Origin: Jiangella asiatica
Lineage (GTDB): Bacteria > Actinomycetota > Actinomycetes > Jiangellales > Jiangellaceae
Length of the DNA: 64,000 bases
Reading direction: 5' to 3'
Assembly: GCF_004349065.1 (NCBI RefSeq)
Contig: NZ_SMKZ01000004.1
Coordinates: forward strand, 62,001-126,000
Shown here: positions 28,035 through 37,402 of the stretch, in pieces
Layout of the letters: the number at the start of each line of letters is the position of its first letter
Position numbering within the stretch: the first letter of the stretch is position 1
Notes under the pieces: generated by a model
Databases searched by the model: none
What the model was told of the DNA's origin: nothing
Seen by the model: the letters and a program-made list of their open reading frames with translations, nothing else
Made by a program: the position numbers and the translations under genes

Positions 28035-29935
28035 TCGCGGCAGTGGCGCTCGGCGTCAGGCTCGCGTGGGGTTCGCCGGGCCGGCGGGTCCGGTCCCTGT
28101 CGGTGCTGGCGGCAAGCGCCGTCGGCACCTCGGTCCTCCTGGCCGTCTGGGCCATCGCGACGAGCCGGGTCGGCTCGACCGGGGCCTTCAGCGACCAGGA
28201 GGTCGGCCGGCTCATCGCCGGTGTCGTCGCCGCCGTCGCGTTGCCGGTCGTCGTGCTGGCCGCCACGGTCGGGCGGCTGTCGGCGCAGCTGCGTGACCGG
28301 CAGCTGGCGAACCTGCGGCTGCTGGGACTCAGCGCCGCCCAGACCCGCACGGTGGCGGCCGCCGAGGCCGGCCTGGTCGCGGTCGTGGGCACCGCGCTCG
28401 GAGCGGCGCTGACGGTCGCGCTGGCATGGGTCAGAGGAACCGATCTCGTGCCGTCACCGGCGGCCTGTGCGGCTGTCATCCTGGGTCTGCCCGCCGTCAC
28501 GGTCGCTGTCGCCGTCCTACCGCAACGGCTGGACCTGCGGCGGGCGCTGGACCGGGCCCGCAAGTCCGACGTGCGGCGACCCTCGCCGTGGCGGGCGGCA
28601 CCGCTGGGCGTCGGTCTGGTGCTCTGCCTGCTGGCCCGGCGCGCGAACAACGACTTCATGATCACCGGAAGTGAGGTCGCGACGGTGTTCGCCGGGCTCG
28701 CGCTGGTGAGCCTGGGCATCATCCTGGTCGTCCCGGTCTTCGTCCGGCTCCTCGCCGACCTGTTGGCGCGTGGCTTCTCCGGGCCGACGGCCATGGTCGC
28801 CGCGCGCCGGTTGCAGGCGCAGCCGGCCGCGACGACCCGCGTGATCGCCGCCCTCATGGTGGGCCTGTTCCTGCTGGTCGGCGCCCGCTCGGTCGTGGTG
28901 GCGTTCGAGGAGACGCCGCAGTACGCCGCTGCCGCGGATCACATCGAGAACGGCCAGCGCGCCGCCGTGACGGTGCCCGCCGGCGGCCTAGACGCGGCGC
29001 GCCGGGACGTCCTGGCGCTGCCGGGGGTGCGCGACACGTTTGCCTTCCCCGTCCTGACCGGTGAGGTCACGCTCGGCGCTCCCGGCGACCCGGTGGAACG
29101 AGTGCCCGTCGCGGCGCTGGTCGCCGGCTGCGACGAGCTGCGGCGGTTCGCGCCTGCCGTCGACGGCTGCGTGGACGGGGTGGTGTCCTCGCTGACACCG
29201 AGGTGGGTGCCCCGAGAGCTCGGCGGCACCGGCGCCCCGGACACCGCGGCGCTGTGGAGCGGCACGGCGGACGCACCCGCCGCCGGAGCGGTCGAGGTGC
29301 CCATCTCCGAGGCCCGGATCACCGGCACCGGCGAGGGGTCGTTGGACGAGCCCACCTGGGACATCCGCCCACTCTGGGCCGACCTGCTGGTCCCGCCCGG
29401 CACGCCCGGCGTCGAGTCGCTGACCACACGGGCCGACACCACGCTGGTCGTCGTCGCCGGCCCTGGGCGCGACCTCTACCAGCAGCTGGACGCGCTCGGC
29501 CTGACGGCCACGACGCGGGAGGACATCGAGTACTACGACTTCGTCGCCGGCATGCGGACGGTCATCTGGACCCTGGCGGCGGTGGTCCTGTCCATCGGCC
29601 TGCTGACCTTCGCCGTGGCCGCCGGCGACCGGGCGGTCGCGCGGCGTCGCGAACTCACGTCGCTGCTCCTGGTCGGCACGCCGCCAACCCTGCTGCGACG
29701 GGCCCAATGGCTCGAGGCCGCGCTGCCCACCGCCCTGGGGTGTGTCGCCGCCATCGTGAGCGGCCTCTTCGCCGGCAGCACCTACCTGCAGCTCGGCTCG
29801 GACATGGGCGACCCCCCGTGGCAGCAGAGTGCCCTGCTCCTGGGTATCGCCGTCCTGGCGTCAGCGGCCGTGGCCGGCGTGACCGTGATCGGCGTCGGCA
29901 GCCGCCTCAAGGCCGAGCACATCCGCGCGGAGTGA
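28031..29935 (+). CDS. FtsX-like ABC permease
   Basis: Membrane partner of the preceding ATPase, 634 residues. One hydrophobic segment at the N-terminus is followed by three more helices (about 60-220), then more membrane segments and a large extracytoplasmic domain (about 290-490). The last three helices form an FtsX-like module. This is roughly the two-module architecture of actinobacterial antimicrobial-peptide transporters. The substrate is unknown. It ends 21 nt before the convergent RNase J gene. Confidence 0.85.
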   Translation: MIAAVALGVRLAWGSPGRRVRSLSVLAASAVGTSVLLAVWAIATSRVGSTGAFSDQEVGRLIAGVVAAVALPVVVLAATVGRLSAQLRDRQLANLRLLGLSAAQTRTVAAAEAGLVAVVGTALGAALTVALAWVRGTDLVPSPAACAAVILGLPAVTVAVAVLPQRLDLRRALDRARKSDVRRPSPWRAAPLGVGLVLCLLARRANNDFMITGSEVATVFAGLALVSLGIILVVPVFVRLLADLLARGFSGPTAMVAARRLQAQPAATTRVIAALMVGLFLLVGARSVVVAFEETPQYAAAADHIENGQRAAVTVPAGGLDAARRDVLALPGVRDTFAFPVLTGEVTLGAPGDPVERVPVAALVAGCDELRRFAPAVDGCVDGVVSSLTPRWVPRELGGTGAPDTAALWSGTADAPAAGAVEVPISEARITGTGEGSLDEPTWDIRPLWADLLVPPGTPGVESLTTRADTTLVVVAGPGRDLYQQLDALGLTATTREDIEYYDFVAGMRTVIWTLAAVVLSIGLLTFAVAAGDRAVARRRELTSLLLVGTPPTLLRRAQWLEAALPTALGCVAAIVSGLFAGSTYLQLGSDMGDPPWQQSALLLGIAVLASAAVAGVTVIGVGSRLKAEHIRAE

Positions 29936-29956
29936 CGCCGGCGACCGCCGCGCGCC

Positions 29957-31645
29957 TCACGACTCCACGACGACTGGGATGATCATGGGCCGCCGCCGCA
30001 GCCGCCCGCCGACCCAGCGGCCGATGGTGCGCCGGATGGTCTGCTGGAGCTGGTAGGTGTCGGCGTTGCCGCCCTCGGCCGCCTTCTCGACCGCGGCCAC
30101 GAGCTCGGGACGGATGTCGTCGAAGACGCTGTCGTCCTCGGCGAACCCGCGGGCGTGGATCTCCGGGCCGCCGGTGACCTTGCCGGTGACGGAGTCGACC
30201 ACGATCACGACGGAGATGAAGCCCTCCTCGCCGAGGATGCGCCGGTCCTTGAGCGACGCCTCTGCGACCCCGCCGACGTTGGAGCCGTCGACGTAGACGT
30301 AGCCGCACGGCACCGCGCCGACCACCTGGGCGACCCCGTCGACCAGGTCGACGACGACACCGTCCTCGGCAAGCGCGACTCGGTCGCGCGGCACACCCGC
30401 GCTGACGGCGATGTCGGCGTTGGCGTACAGGTGCCGGGTCTCGCCGTGGATGGGCATGACGTTGCGCGGCTTGACGAGGTTGTAGGCGTACAGCAGTTCG
30501 CCGGCGGCCGCGTGCCCGGAGGTGTGCACCTTGGCGTTGCCCTTGTGCACCACGGTGGCGCCCTCGCGGGTCAGCCCGTTGATGACCCGGGAGACGGCGT
30601 TCTCGTTGCCCGGGATCAGCGACGACGCGAGCACGACGACGTCGCCGTCCTCGATGCGGATGGCCGGATGGTCGCGGTTGGCGATGCGCGACAGCGCGGC
30701 CATCGGCTCGCCTTGCGAGCCCGTCGACATCAGGACGACCTCTTCGGGCGGCAGGTTGTCGAGGCTCTTGAGGTCGACAAGGGTGCCGCCGGGCACGGTG
30801 AGGTAGCCGAGGTCGCGGGCGATGCCCATGTTGCGGACCATGGACCGGCCGACGAACGCGACCTTGCGGCCGTGCGCGACCGCGACGTCGAGCACCTGCT
30901 GGACGCGGTGCACGTGGCTGGCGAACGAGGCGACGATGACGCGCCGCGGCGCCCGCGCGAAGACCCCGTCCAGGACGTCGGCGATCTCGCGCTCGTGCGG
31001 GGTGAACCCGGGCACCTCGGCGTTGGTGGAGTCGACCATGAACAGGTCGACGCCGGCGTCGCCGAGCCGGGCGAAGCCGTTGAGGTCGGTGAGCCGGCCG
31101 TCCAGCGGCAGCTGGTCCATCTTGAAGTCGCCGGTGTGCAGCACCAGGCCGGCGGGGGTGTCGATGGCCAGCGCCAACGCGTCCGGGATGGAGTGGTTGA
31201 CGGCCAGGAACTCAACCGCGAACGGCCCGAACCGCTCCGACTGGCCCTCCCGGACCTGCAGCTGGTATGCGTCGATGCGGTGCTCCTTGAGCTTCGCCTC
31301 GACCAGGGCGAGGGTCAGCCGGGAGCCGACGACGGGGATGTCGGCCTTCTCGCGCAGCAGGAACGGCACCGCCCCGATGTGGTCCTCGTGACCGTGCGTG
31401 AGCACGATCGCCTCGACGTCGTCGAGGCGGTCCCGGATGTACTCGAAGTCGGGCAGGATGAGGTCGACGCCGGGCTGGTTGTCCTCGGGGAACAGCACGC
31501 CGCAGTCGACGACGAGCAGCCGTCCGCCGTACTCGAACACCGTCATGTTGCGGCCCACCTCGCCCAGCCCGCCGAGCGGCACGACACGCAGCGCGTTCGG
31601 CTCGAGGGACGGGGGCGAGGGAAGTTCGGGATGCGGATGACTCAT
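29957..31645 (-). CDS. rnj: Ribonuclease J
   Basis: Metallo-beta-lactamase/beta-CASP nuclease with 5'-exonuclease and endonuclease activity in mRNA turnover and rRNA maturation, 562 residues. Zinc ligands are in HGHEDHIGA near residue 80. The beta-CASP domain contains TGSQGEP, and the late histidine motif is MPIHGETRHL. The start overlaps the dapA stop by 4 nt (ATGA), as in Mycobacterium and Streptomyces. RNase Y and PNPase are also encoded in this window. Confidence 0.94.
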   Translation of the reverse strand: MSHPHPELPSPPSLEPNALRVVPLGGLGEVGRNMTVFEYGGRLLVVDCGVLFPEDNQPGVDLILPDFEYIRDRLDDVEAIVLTHGHEDHIGAVPFLLREKADIPVVGSRLTLALVEAKLKEHRIDAYQLQVREGQSERFGPFAVEFLAVNHSIPDALALAIDTPAGLVLHTGDFKMDQLPLDGRLTDLNGFARLGDAGVDLFMVDSTNAEVPGFTPHEREIADVLDGVFARAPRRVIVASFASHVHRVQQVLDVAVAHGRKVAFVGRSMVRNMGIARDLGYLTVPGGTLVDLKSLDNLPPEEVVLMSTGSQGEPMAALSRIANRDHPAIRIEDGDVVVLASSLIPGNENAVSRVINGLTREGATVVHKGNAKVHTSGHAAAGELLYAYNLVKPRNVMPIHGETRHLYANADIAVSAGVPRDRVALAEDGVVVDLVDGVAQVVGAVPCGYVYVDGSNVGGVAEASLKDRRILGEEGFISVVIVVDSVTGKVTGGPEIHARGFAEDDSVFDDIRPELVAAVEKAAEGGNADTYQLQQTIRRTIGRWVGGRLRRRPMIIPVVVES

Positions 31646-32574
31646 GCGAGCCCCGCCTCGGAGAGGTCGGCGCGCAGCAGCGCGACCTGCTCGTCGGTGG
31701 CGGGGATGAGGGGTGAGCGGACAGTCCGGTTCTGGATGGCGCCGAGCAGCTGGACTGCGGCCTTCGCCATGATGGCTCCTTGAGTTCGGTTCATGATGCC
31801 GCGCACGGCGGGAATGAGACGACGGTGCAGATCGAGGGCCCGCCGCAGGTCGCCGGAGTCGACGGCGCGGATCATCTGCGCGTACTCACCGGCCGCGACG
31901 TGCGACACGACGCTGACCACGCCCACCGCGCCGTGCGTGAGCAGCGCGAGGTTGAGGGAGTCGTCGCCGGAGTAGTACGCCAGGCTGGTGCGGGCCATGA
32001 CCTCGGACGAGGCGAACACGTCGCCCTTGGCGTCCTTGACCGCGACGATCCGGTCGTGCTCGGCCAGCCGGACCAGCGTCTCGGTCTCGATGGCCGCGCC
32101 GGTGCGTCCGGGGATGTCGTAGAGCATCACCGGCAGGTCGGTGGCCGACGCGACGGCGGTGAAGTGCTGGAACAGCGCCTCCTGCGGCGGCTTGCTGTAG
32201 TACGGCGTCACGACGAGCAGACCGTGGGCGCCGGCCTTCTGCGCGATCTGGGCCAGCTCGCTGGTGTGTCGGGTGTCGTTGGTGCCGACGCCCGCGACCA
32301 CCCGGGCGCGGGAACCGACCGCGTCGAGCACGGTGCGCAGGATGAGCTCCTTCTCCGCGTCCGACGTGGTGGGGCTCTCACCCGTCGTGCCGCTGAGCAC
32401 CAGGCCGTCGCAGCCGTCGGCCACGAGCTTCTCCGCCAGCGCGGCCGTCCCCTCGACATCGAGGCCACCGTCGTCGAGGAACGGGGTGACCATCGCGGTC
32501 AGGACGCGTCCGAACGGTGCGGACGCGGGCGCGCCGGAGGTGGCGGCGGCGAGGGTGAACAGCTCGTCAGGCAT
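31642..32574 (-). CDS. dapA: 4-hydroxy-tetrahydrodipicolinate synthase
   Basis: First committed enzyme of lysine and diaminopimelate synthesis, 310 residues, condensing pyruvate with aspartate semialdehyde. The GTTGESPT motif and the Schiff-base lysine in VAVKDAKGD are present, as is the YDIPGRTG loop with the proton-relay tyrosine. ATG 32574 lies 6 nt after a minus-strand TAGCCT box (32581-32586), so the transcript is probably leaderless. RNase J follows with a 4-nt overlap. The second lysine-pathway gene dapB is at 44553, beyond a ~12-kb accessory block. Confidence 0.94.
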   Translation of the reverse strand: MPDELFTLAAATSGAPASAPFGRVLTAMVTPFLDDGGLDVEGTAALAEKLVADGCDGLVLSGTTGESPTTSDAEKELILRTVLDAVGSRARVVAGVGTNDTRHTSELAQIAQKAGAHGLLVVTPYYSKPPQEALFQHFTAVASATDLPVMLYDIPGRTGAAIETETLVRLAEHDRIVAVKDAKGDVFASSEVMARTSLAYYSGDDSLNLALLTHGAVGVVSVVSHVAAGEYAQMIRAVDSGDLRRALDLHRRLIPAVRGIMNRTQGAIMAKAAVQLLGAIQNRTVRSPLIPATDEQVALLRADLSEAGLA

Positions 32575-32583
32575 GGGTGAAGG

Positions 32584-33702
32584 CTACCGTGACGTCAGCC
32601 CCACGGCCTTCGAGCGGGTCTCGGTGACGGCTTGGAGCAGTTCGGCCCGCCACGCGTCGGCGTACTCGACGTCGAGGCCGTGCTCGATGCGGCTGTAGAG
32701 GAACGCCAGCTCGGTCACCGCGATCTGGTAGTCGCGCACCGCGCGGGCCGCCGACCGGCCGTAGGACTGGCGCATCGCCTTGGTCCAGCGGCGCCGGCTG
32801 CGCATGGTCGACAGCAGGTCGACCTCGTACCACGGGATCCAGCCGGCGTCGAGGAAGCGCGGCAGGGCCGCGGCCACCACCCGCTGCTCGCGCCGGCGCT
32901 GCCACAGCGCGATGGCGGTCATCGCCGCGAACAGCGGCACCATGACCACGATGTAGACGGCGATGAACCCCTGTCCTTCGTCCCACAGCGCGGAGGCGTT
33001 CCACAACGCGTGCAGCGCGACGGCCAGCAGGTACCCCACGACCGGCAGGAGTACCCGGGACGCGGCGTCGCGCCGGCGGGCCGCGATGCCCACCGCGATG
33101 CCGATGAACACCGTGAACAGCGGGTGCGCGAACGGCGAGACCAGGCCACGCACCAGGAACACGGTGTACCCGTCGATCGCGGTGACGTCGAACGCCCGCC
33201 CCAGGTACAGGATGTTCTCCACGAAAGCGAACCCGGCCGCCACCAGGCCGGCGTACACGATGCCGTCGACGACGCCGTCGAGCTCGTGCCGTTGCCGCCA
33301 CAGCAGCACCACCAGGAACGCGCCCTTGAGCGCCTCCTCGGCGAACGGCGCGGACACCACCGACGACGTGTACTCGCCATACGTCACCGCGACCAGCGAG
33401 TTCACCAGCAACGCGCCGAGCGTGGCGACGCCGCCGCCCCACAGGAACGCCGCGATCATGGTTCGGCCGGGCTCGGGCTCCCAACGGTCCAGCCACAGGA
33501 ACGCGCCGACCACCACCACGACCGGCAGCAGCGCGAACAAGGTGGCGATGGCGACGGTGTCCGCCGCCAGGTCGCCGACGGCGAGCCAGATGACGACGAC
33601 GGCGCAGATGGACGCCAGCACCAGGCCGACGACGGGCCAGAGCACCTGGCGCCGCTGCTGGCGGCTCCAGGGCTGGTGGCGGGCGTCGGCTTTCAGCGGC
33701 AC
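32584..33702 (-). CDS. PrsW-family intramembrane protease
   Basis: Polytopic membrane protein of 372 residues related to PrsW (CPBP-like superfamily), which in Bacillus cleaves an anti-sigma factor. Family motifs are SAPFAEEALKG (the Glu-Glu pair), FAFVENILYLG and a later SPFAHPLFT histidine. About eight hydrophobic segments span residues 25-285, and a charged cytoplasmic tail follows. I chose GTG 33702 because a TAGAGT box ends 8 nt before it; TTG 33708 is in frame. It lies 9 nt from dapA but has its own promoter-like box. The substrate is unknown. Confidence 0.82.
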   Translation of the reverse strand: MPLKADARHQPWSRQQRRQVLWPVVGLVLASICAVVVIWLAVGDLAADTVAIATLFALLPVVVVVGAFLWLDRWEPEPGRTMIAAFLWGGGVATLGALLVNSLVAVTYGEYTSSVVSAPFAEEALKGAFLVVLLWRQRHELDGVVDGIVYAGLVAAGFAFVENILYLGRAFDVTAIDGYTVFLVRGLVSPFAHPLFTVFIGIAVGIAARRRDAASRVLLPVVGYLLAVALHALWNASALWDEGQGFIAVYIVVMVPLFAAMTAIALWQRRREQRVVAAALPRFLDAGWIPWYEVDLLSTMRSRRRWTKAMRQSYGRSAARAVRDYQIAVTELAFLYSRIEHGLDVEYADAWRAELLQAVTETRSKAVGLTSR

Positions 33703-33726
33703 GGGCAAAGACTCTAGCGGGCCGGG

Positions 33727-34830
33727 TCAGGCGTCGTAGTCGACCTCGAGCCTCGGCGTCGTCGGATGCGACTGGCAGGTGAGGACGTACCCGGCGGCGA
33801 TTTCGCCGTCCTCCAGCGCGTAGTGCCGCTCCATGGTCACCTCGCCGTCGAGCACCTTGGCCCGGCAGGTGCCGCAGACCCCGCCCTTGCAGGCGAACGG
33901 CGCGTCGTTGCGGGCCCGCAGCACCGCCTCGAGGACAGTCTCGTCCGGGTCGTCGAGCACGACCTCGCTGCGCCGCCCGTCGAGGACGGCGGTGACGGCG
34001 CAGTGCACCGGGACCGGCGCGGACTCGGTGCGCGGCGCCGGTGGTGCGTCGCCGACGTGGTACAGCTCGGCATGTACGTGTGAGCGGTCGACCCCGCGCC
34101 CGGCCAGCACCGAGCGCGCCGCGGTGATCATTTCGTACGGGCCGCACAAGTACCAGTCGTCGACGGTGTCCGGCGGCAGCAGGGTGTCCAGCACCCGGCC
34201 CAGCCGCTGCGCGTCCAGCCGGCCGGAGAGCAGCTCCGTCGTGCCGGGCTCGCGGGACAGCACGTGCACCAGCTGGAGCCGGCCGGGATGGCGGTCCTTC
34301 AGGTCGGCGAGCTCGTCCAGGAACATCACCGAGGACGACGTGCGGTTGCCGTACAGCACCATGACCCGGCTGCCGGGCTCGGTGGCCAGCGCCGTCGCGA
34401 CGATCGACATGATCGGCGTGATGCCACTGCCGGCCGCGACGGCGGCGTAGTGACGGGCGCGCGCCGGGTCGAACGACGGGGTGAACCGGCCGGCCGGCGT
34501 CATGACGTCCAGCTCGTCGCCGGGGGCCAACCTGCTCAACGCGTGCTCGGAGAACGCGCCGCCGGGCAGCCGCTTGACCGCGATGCGCAGCTCGCCGGAC
34601 CCGGCCGGCGAGCAGATCGAGTAGCTGCGCCGCACGCCGTCGCCGCCCGGCAGCTCCACGTTGACGTGCTGTCCGGCGGCGAACTCGTACTCGGCCGTCA
34701 GCTCGGCGGGGACGGCGAGGGTGACCGCGACCGCGTCGTCGGTGAGCCGCTCGACCCGCGCGACCCGCAGCCGGTGGACGACGGAGTGCCGGCGCCCGGT
34801 GGGCCGCGCCGGCGTGGTGGCCGTCGTCAT
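33727..34830 (-). CDS. paaE: Phenylacetyl-CoA epoxidase reductase subunit PaaE
   Basis: Electron-transfer subunit, 367 residues, passing electrons from NADPH through FAD and a 2Fe-2S cluster to the PaaA di-iron centre. The FAD domain has RSYSICSPAG, the NAD domain GSGITPIMSI, and the C-terminal plant-type ferredoxin has CKGGVCGTCRAKV plus a later CQS cysteine. ATG 34830 overlaps the paaD stop (ATGA). It is the last gene of paaABCDE. Confidence 0.93.
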   Translation of the reverse strand: MTTATTPARPTGRRHSVVHRLRVARVERLTDDAVAVTLAVPAELTAEYEFAAGQHVNVELPGGDGVRRSYSICSPAGSGELRIAVKRLPGGAFSEHALSRLAPGDELDVMTPAGRFTPSFDPARARHYAAVAAGSGITPIMSIVATALATEPGSRVMVLYGNRTSSSVMFLDELADLKDRHPGRLQLVHVLSREPGTTELLSGRLDAQRLGRVLDTLLPPDTVDDWYLCGPYEMITAARSVLAGRGVDRSHVHAELYHVGDAPPAPRTESAPVPVHCAVTAVLDGRRSEVVLDDPDETVLEAVLRARNDAPFACKGGVCGTCRAKVLDGEVTMERHYALEDGEIAAGYVLTCQSHPTTPRLEVDYDA

Positions 34831-35339
34831 AGCGCCTTCACGTGGTCGAACGGCTCCTGGCAGGCGCGGCAGGCCCACAGGGACTTGCACGCCGTCGAGC
34901 CGAAGCGGGACAGCTCGCGGGTGTCCGGCGACCCGCAGTGCGGGCAGCGGACGGCGAGGGTGAGCGCGACCGGGCCCGGCCGCTCGGAGCCGGCGGAGTG
35001 CGGCGGCGCGATGCCGTTGTCGCGCAGCGCCCGGCGGCCGGCCGGGGTGATCCAGTCGGTGGTCCACGCCGGTGCCAGCACGAGCCGGACCTCGACGTCG
35101 TCGACGCCGTCCGCGCCGAGGGCGGCCACGATGTCGGCGCGGATGGCGTCCATGGCCGGGCAGCCGGAGTACGTCGGCGTGATGTCGACGGTGACCCGGC
35201 CGGTCTCGGCGACACGGATGTCGCGCAGGATGCCGAGCTGCTCGATGGTGACCATCGGCAGCTCCGGGTCCGGTACGGCCGCGACGACCGCCCGGACGTC
35301 GGCGGCGGTCCGGGGGCGCGCCGGCGTCGCGGTCACCAT
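34827..35339 (-). CDS. paaD: PaaD, Fe-S assembly factor for phenylacetyl-CoA epoxidase
   Basis: Accessory protein of 170 residues needed for the epoxidase. The N-terminal MIP18/DUF59 domain includes DPELPMVTIEQLGILRD and YSGCPAMDAI with its conserved cysteine. The C-terminal zinc-ribbon-like part has CPHCGSPDT and CRACQEPF. ATG 35339 is immediately followed by an in-frame GTG (35336), and both overlap the paaC stop. It probably helps load or mature iron in the PaaABCE complex. Confidence 0.92.
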   Translation of the reverse strand: MVTATPARPRTAADVRAVVAAVPDPELPMVTIEQLGILRDIRVAETGRVTVDITPTYSGCPAMDAIRADIVAALGADGVDDVEVRLVLAPAWTTDWITPAGRRALRDNGIAPPHSAGSERPGPVALTLAVRCPHCGSPDTRELSRFGSTACKSLWACRACQEPFDHVKAL

Positions 35340-36097
35340 GTCGCGCCCGGGTGGGATCGGTGCAGGTGCTGCAGTTCGGCGAGCAGGTGGCCCAGGTGCT
35401 CGGTGTGCAGACCCTGCCGGCCGCCGCGGCGGGCCGGCACGTCGTCTGGCGGTTCCAGCCCGGCCTCGGCCAGCACGGCGCCGACGTAGGCCTGCCACGG
35501 GTCGCGGAGCTCGGCGGGGTCGACGGCGATCGGGGCGGTGCCCGCGCTCAGCGCGGCGGTGAGGTCGTCGGCGTCGAAGAGCTCGTCGACGTACGGCCAG
35601 ACGGTGTCCAGGCCGGCCCGCATGCGCCGGTGGCTCTCCTCGGTGCCGTCGCCGAGCCGGAGCACCCACTGGGTGGCGTGGTCGCGGTGGTAGTGGACCT
35701 CCTTGACCGCCTTGCCGGCGATGGCCGCGAGCGTCTGGTCCGCGCTGGAGCGCAGCCGCTCGTACAGCTCGTACTGGTAGGCGGCGAAGACCAGCTGGCG
35801 GGCCGTCGTCACCGCGAAGTCGCCGCCCGGAGCCTCCACCAGCAGGGCGTTGCGGAAGTCGCGGTCGTCGCGCCAGTAGGCCAGGGCGTCCTCGTCGCGG
35901 CCGGCGCCCTCGACCTCGCCGGCGTAGGTCAGCAGCGCCCGGGCCTGGCCGAGCAGGTCCAGCGCGACGTTGGCCATTGCGACGTCCTCCTCCAGCTCCG
36001 GCGCGCGGGCCACCCACTCCCCCAGCCGCTGGGCCAGCACCAGTGCGTCGTCGCCGAGCCGCAGTGCGTACTCGACGAGCTGGCTCTGCTCGCTCAC
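35333..36097 (-). CDS. paaC: Phenylacetyl-CoA epoxidase structural subunit PaaC
   Basis: Catalytically silent ferritin-like partner of PaaA, 254 residues, all-helical. Family features are LGDDALVLAQRLGEWV, ANVALDLLGQARALL and KEVHYHRDHATQWVLRLGDGT. The GTG start at 36097 overlaps the paaB stop (GTGA). PaaA and PaaC form the heterotetrameric core of the epoxidase. Confidence 0.93.
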   Translation of the reverse strand: MSEQSQLVEYALRLGDDALVLAQRLGEWVARAPELEEDVAMANVALDLLGQARALLTYAGEVEGAGRDEDALAYWRDDRDFRNALLVEAPGGDFAVTTARQLVFAAYQYELYERLRSSADQTLAAIAGKAVKEVHYHRDHATQWVLRLGDGTEESHRRMRAGLDTVWPYVDELFDADDLTAALSAGTAPIAVDPAELRDPWQAYVGAVLAEAGLEPPDDVPARRGGRQGLHTEHLGHLLAELQHLHRSHPGATW

Positions 36098-36378
36098 AGG
36101 TGCTTCACCTCCGCCGGGACCTCGTAGAACGTCGGGTGCCGGTAGACCTTGTCCGCGGCCGGGTCGAAGAAGGCGTCCTTCTCCTCGGGGCTGCTCGCGG
36201 TGATCCGCTCGGACGGCACCACCCAGATCGAGACGCCTTCGTTGCGGCGGGTGTAGACGTCGCGGGCGTTGCGCAGCGCCATCTCGGCGTCGGGCGCGTG
36301 CAGGCTGCCGACGTGCACGTGCGACAGGCCGCGCCGGGCCCGCACGAACACCTCCCACAGGGGCCACTCAGCGCTCAT
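36094..36378 (-). CDS. paaB: Phenylacetyl-CoA epoxidase subunit PaaB
   Basis: Small bridging subunit of the epoxidase, 94 residues, the normal size. Recognisable by [21 protein letters not shown] near the N-terminus (of which [12 protein letters not shown] is most conserved) and by [16 protein letters not shown]. Overlaps both paaA (ATGA) and paaC (GTGA). Confidence 0.93.
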   Translation of the reverse strand: MSAEWPLWEVFVRARRGLSHVHVGSLHAPDAEMALRNARDVYTRRNEGVSIWVVPSERITASSPEEKDAFFDPAADKVYRHPTFYEVPAEVKHL

Positions 36379-37322
36379 GCGGCCGCCTCCGCCCGCTTGG
36401 CGCGCTTGGCCGCGTAGGCCGCGGCGGCCTCGCGGACCCAGGCGCCCTCGGTGTGCGCGGCGACCCGGTGCTCCATGCGCTGCCGGTTGCACGGCCCGTC
36501 ACCGGAGATGACCCGGAACAGCTCGTCGAAGTCGGGCTGGGTGAAGTCGTAGTGGCCACGCTCGTCGTTCCAGCGCAGGTCCGGATCGGGGATGGTGAGG
36601 CCCAGGACGTCGGCCTGGGGCGCGGTCATGTCGACGAACCGCTGCCGGAGCTCGTCGTTGCCGAAGCGCTTGATGCCCCAGCGCATGGACTGGTCGGAGT
36701 GCGTGGACTCGCGGTCCGGCGGGCCGAACATCGCCAGGCTCGGGTACCACCACCGGTCCAGCGCGTCCTGCGCCATGGCCTTCTGCCGCGCCGAGCCGCG
36801 GGTGAGCGTGAGCAGCGCCTCGAACCCCTGCCGCTGGTGGAAGGACTCCTCCTTGCAGATGCGCACCATGGCCCGCGCGTACGGGCCGTAGGAGCAGCGG
36901 GTCAGCGGCACCTGGTTGGTGATGGCCGCGCCGTCGACCAGCCAGCCGATCGCGCCGACGTCGGCCCACGTCAGCGTCGGGTAGTTGAAGATGGACGAGT
37001 ACTTCTGCTGGTGCGTGTGCAGGAGCTCCAGCAAGTGGTCACGCGACACTCCGAGCGTCTCGGCCGCGGCGTAGAGGTACAGCCCGTGTCCGGCCTCGTC
37101 CTGCACCTTGGCCAGCAGGATCGCCTTGCGGCGCAGGCTCGGGGCACGGCTGATCCAGTTGCCCTCCGGCTGCATGCCGATGATCTCCGAGTGCGCGTGC
37201 TGCGCCATCTGCCGGATCAGCGTCTTGCGGTACGCCTCCGGCATCGCGTCGCGCGGCTCGATGCGTCCGTCGGAGTCGACGATCGCGTAGAACGCCGCTT
37301 CCTGCTCGTCGGTACCCGCCAT
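36375..37322 (-). CDS. paaA: Phenylacetyl-CoA epoxidase catalytic subunit PaaA
   Basis: Di-iron oxygenase subunit, 315 residues, converting phenylacetyl-CoA to its ring-1,2-epoxide in aerobic phenylacetate breakdown. Iron-binding carboxylates and histidines are expected in helices containing [28 protein letters not shown] and [16 protein letters not shown] 37322 is 6 nt after a TAGCCT box, indicating a leaderless mRNA. It heads paaABCDE. The rest of the pathway (paaK ligase, paaG/Z/J/H) is not in this window. Confidence 0.95.
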   Translation of the reverse strand: MAGTDEQEAAFYAIVDSDGRIEPRDAMPEAYRKTLIRQMAQHAHSEIIGMQPEGNWISRAPSLRRKAILLAKVQDEAGHGLYLYAAAETLGVSRDHLLELLHTHQQKYSSIFNYPTLTWADVGAIGWLVDGAAITNQVPLTRCSYGPYARAMVRICKEESFHQRQGFEALLTLTRGSARQKAMAQDALDRWWYPSLAMFGPPDRESTHSDQSMRWGIKRFGNDELRQRFVDMTAPQADVLGLTIPDPDLRWNDERGHYDFTQPDFDELFRVISGDGPCNRQRMEHRVAAHTEGAWVREAAAAYAAKRAKRAEAAA

Positions 37323-37328
37323 GGTTCC

Positions 37329-37384
37329 AGGCTAGGCCGCACATGTGACAGATGTCCAGCAATAGTGTCGTAGTTGTGTAACAC
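37329..37384 (-). promoter_or_regulatory. paa operon promoter region with candidate operators
   Basis: Minus-strand TAGCCT (37329-37334) is 6 nt from the paaA ATG. Just upstream lie ACAT-N7-ATGT (37341-37355) and the palindrome GTGT-A-ACAC (37376-37384). These are good places for a TetR- or PadR-like repressor, and phenylacetate operons are usually repressed by such proteins. The regulator itself is not seen here. Confidence 0.4.
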
Positions 37385-37402
37385 CCAGGCGGGCAGCAGC
37401 AT

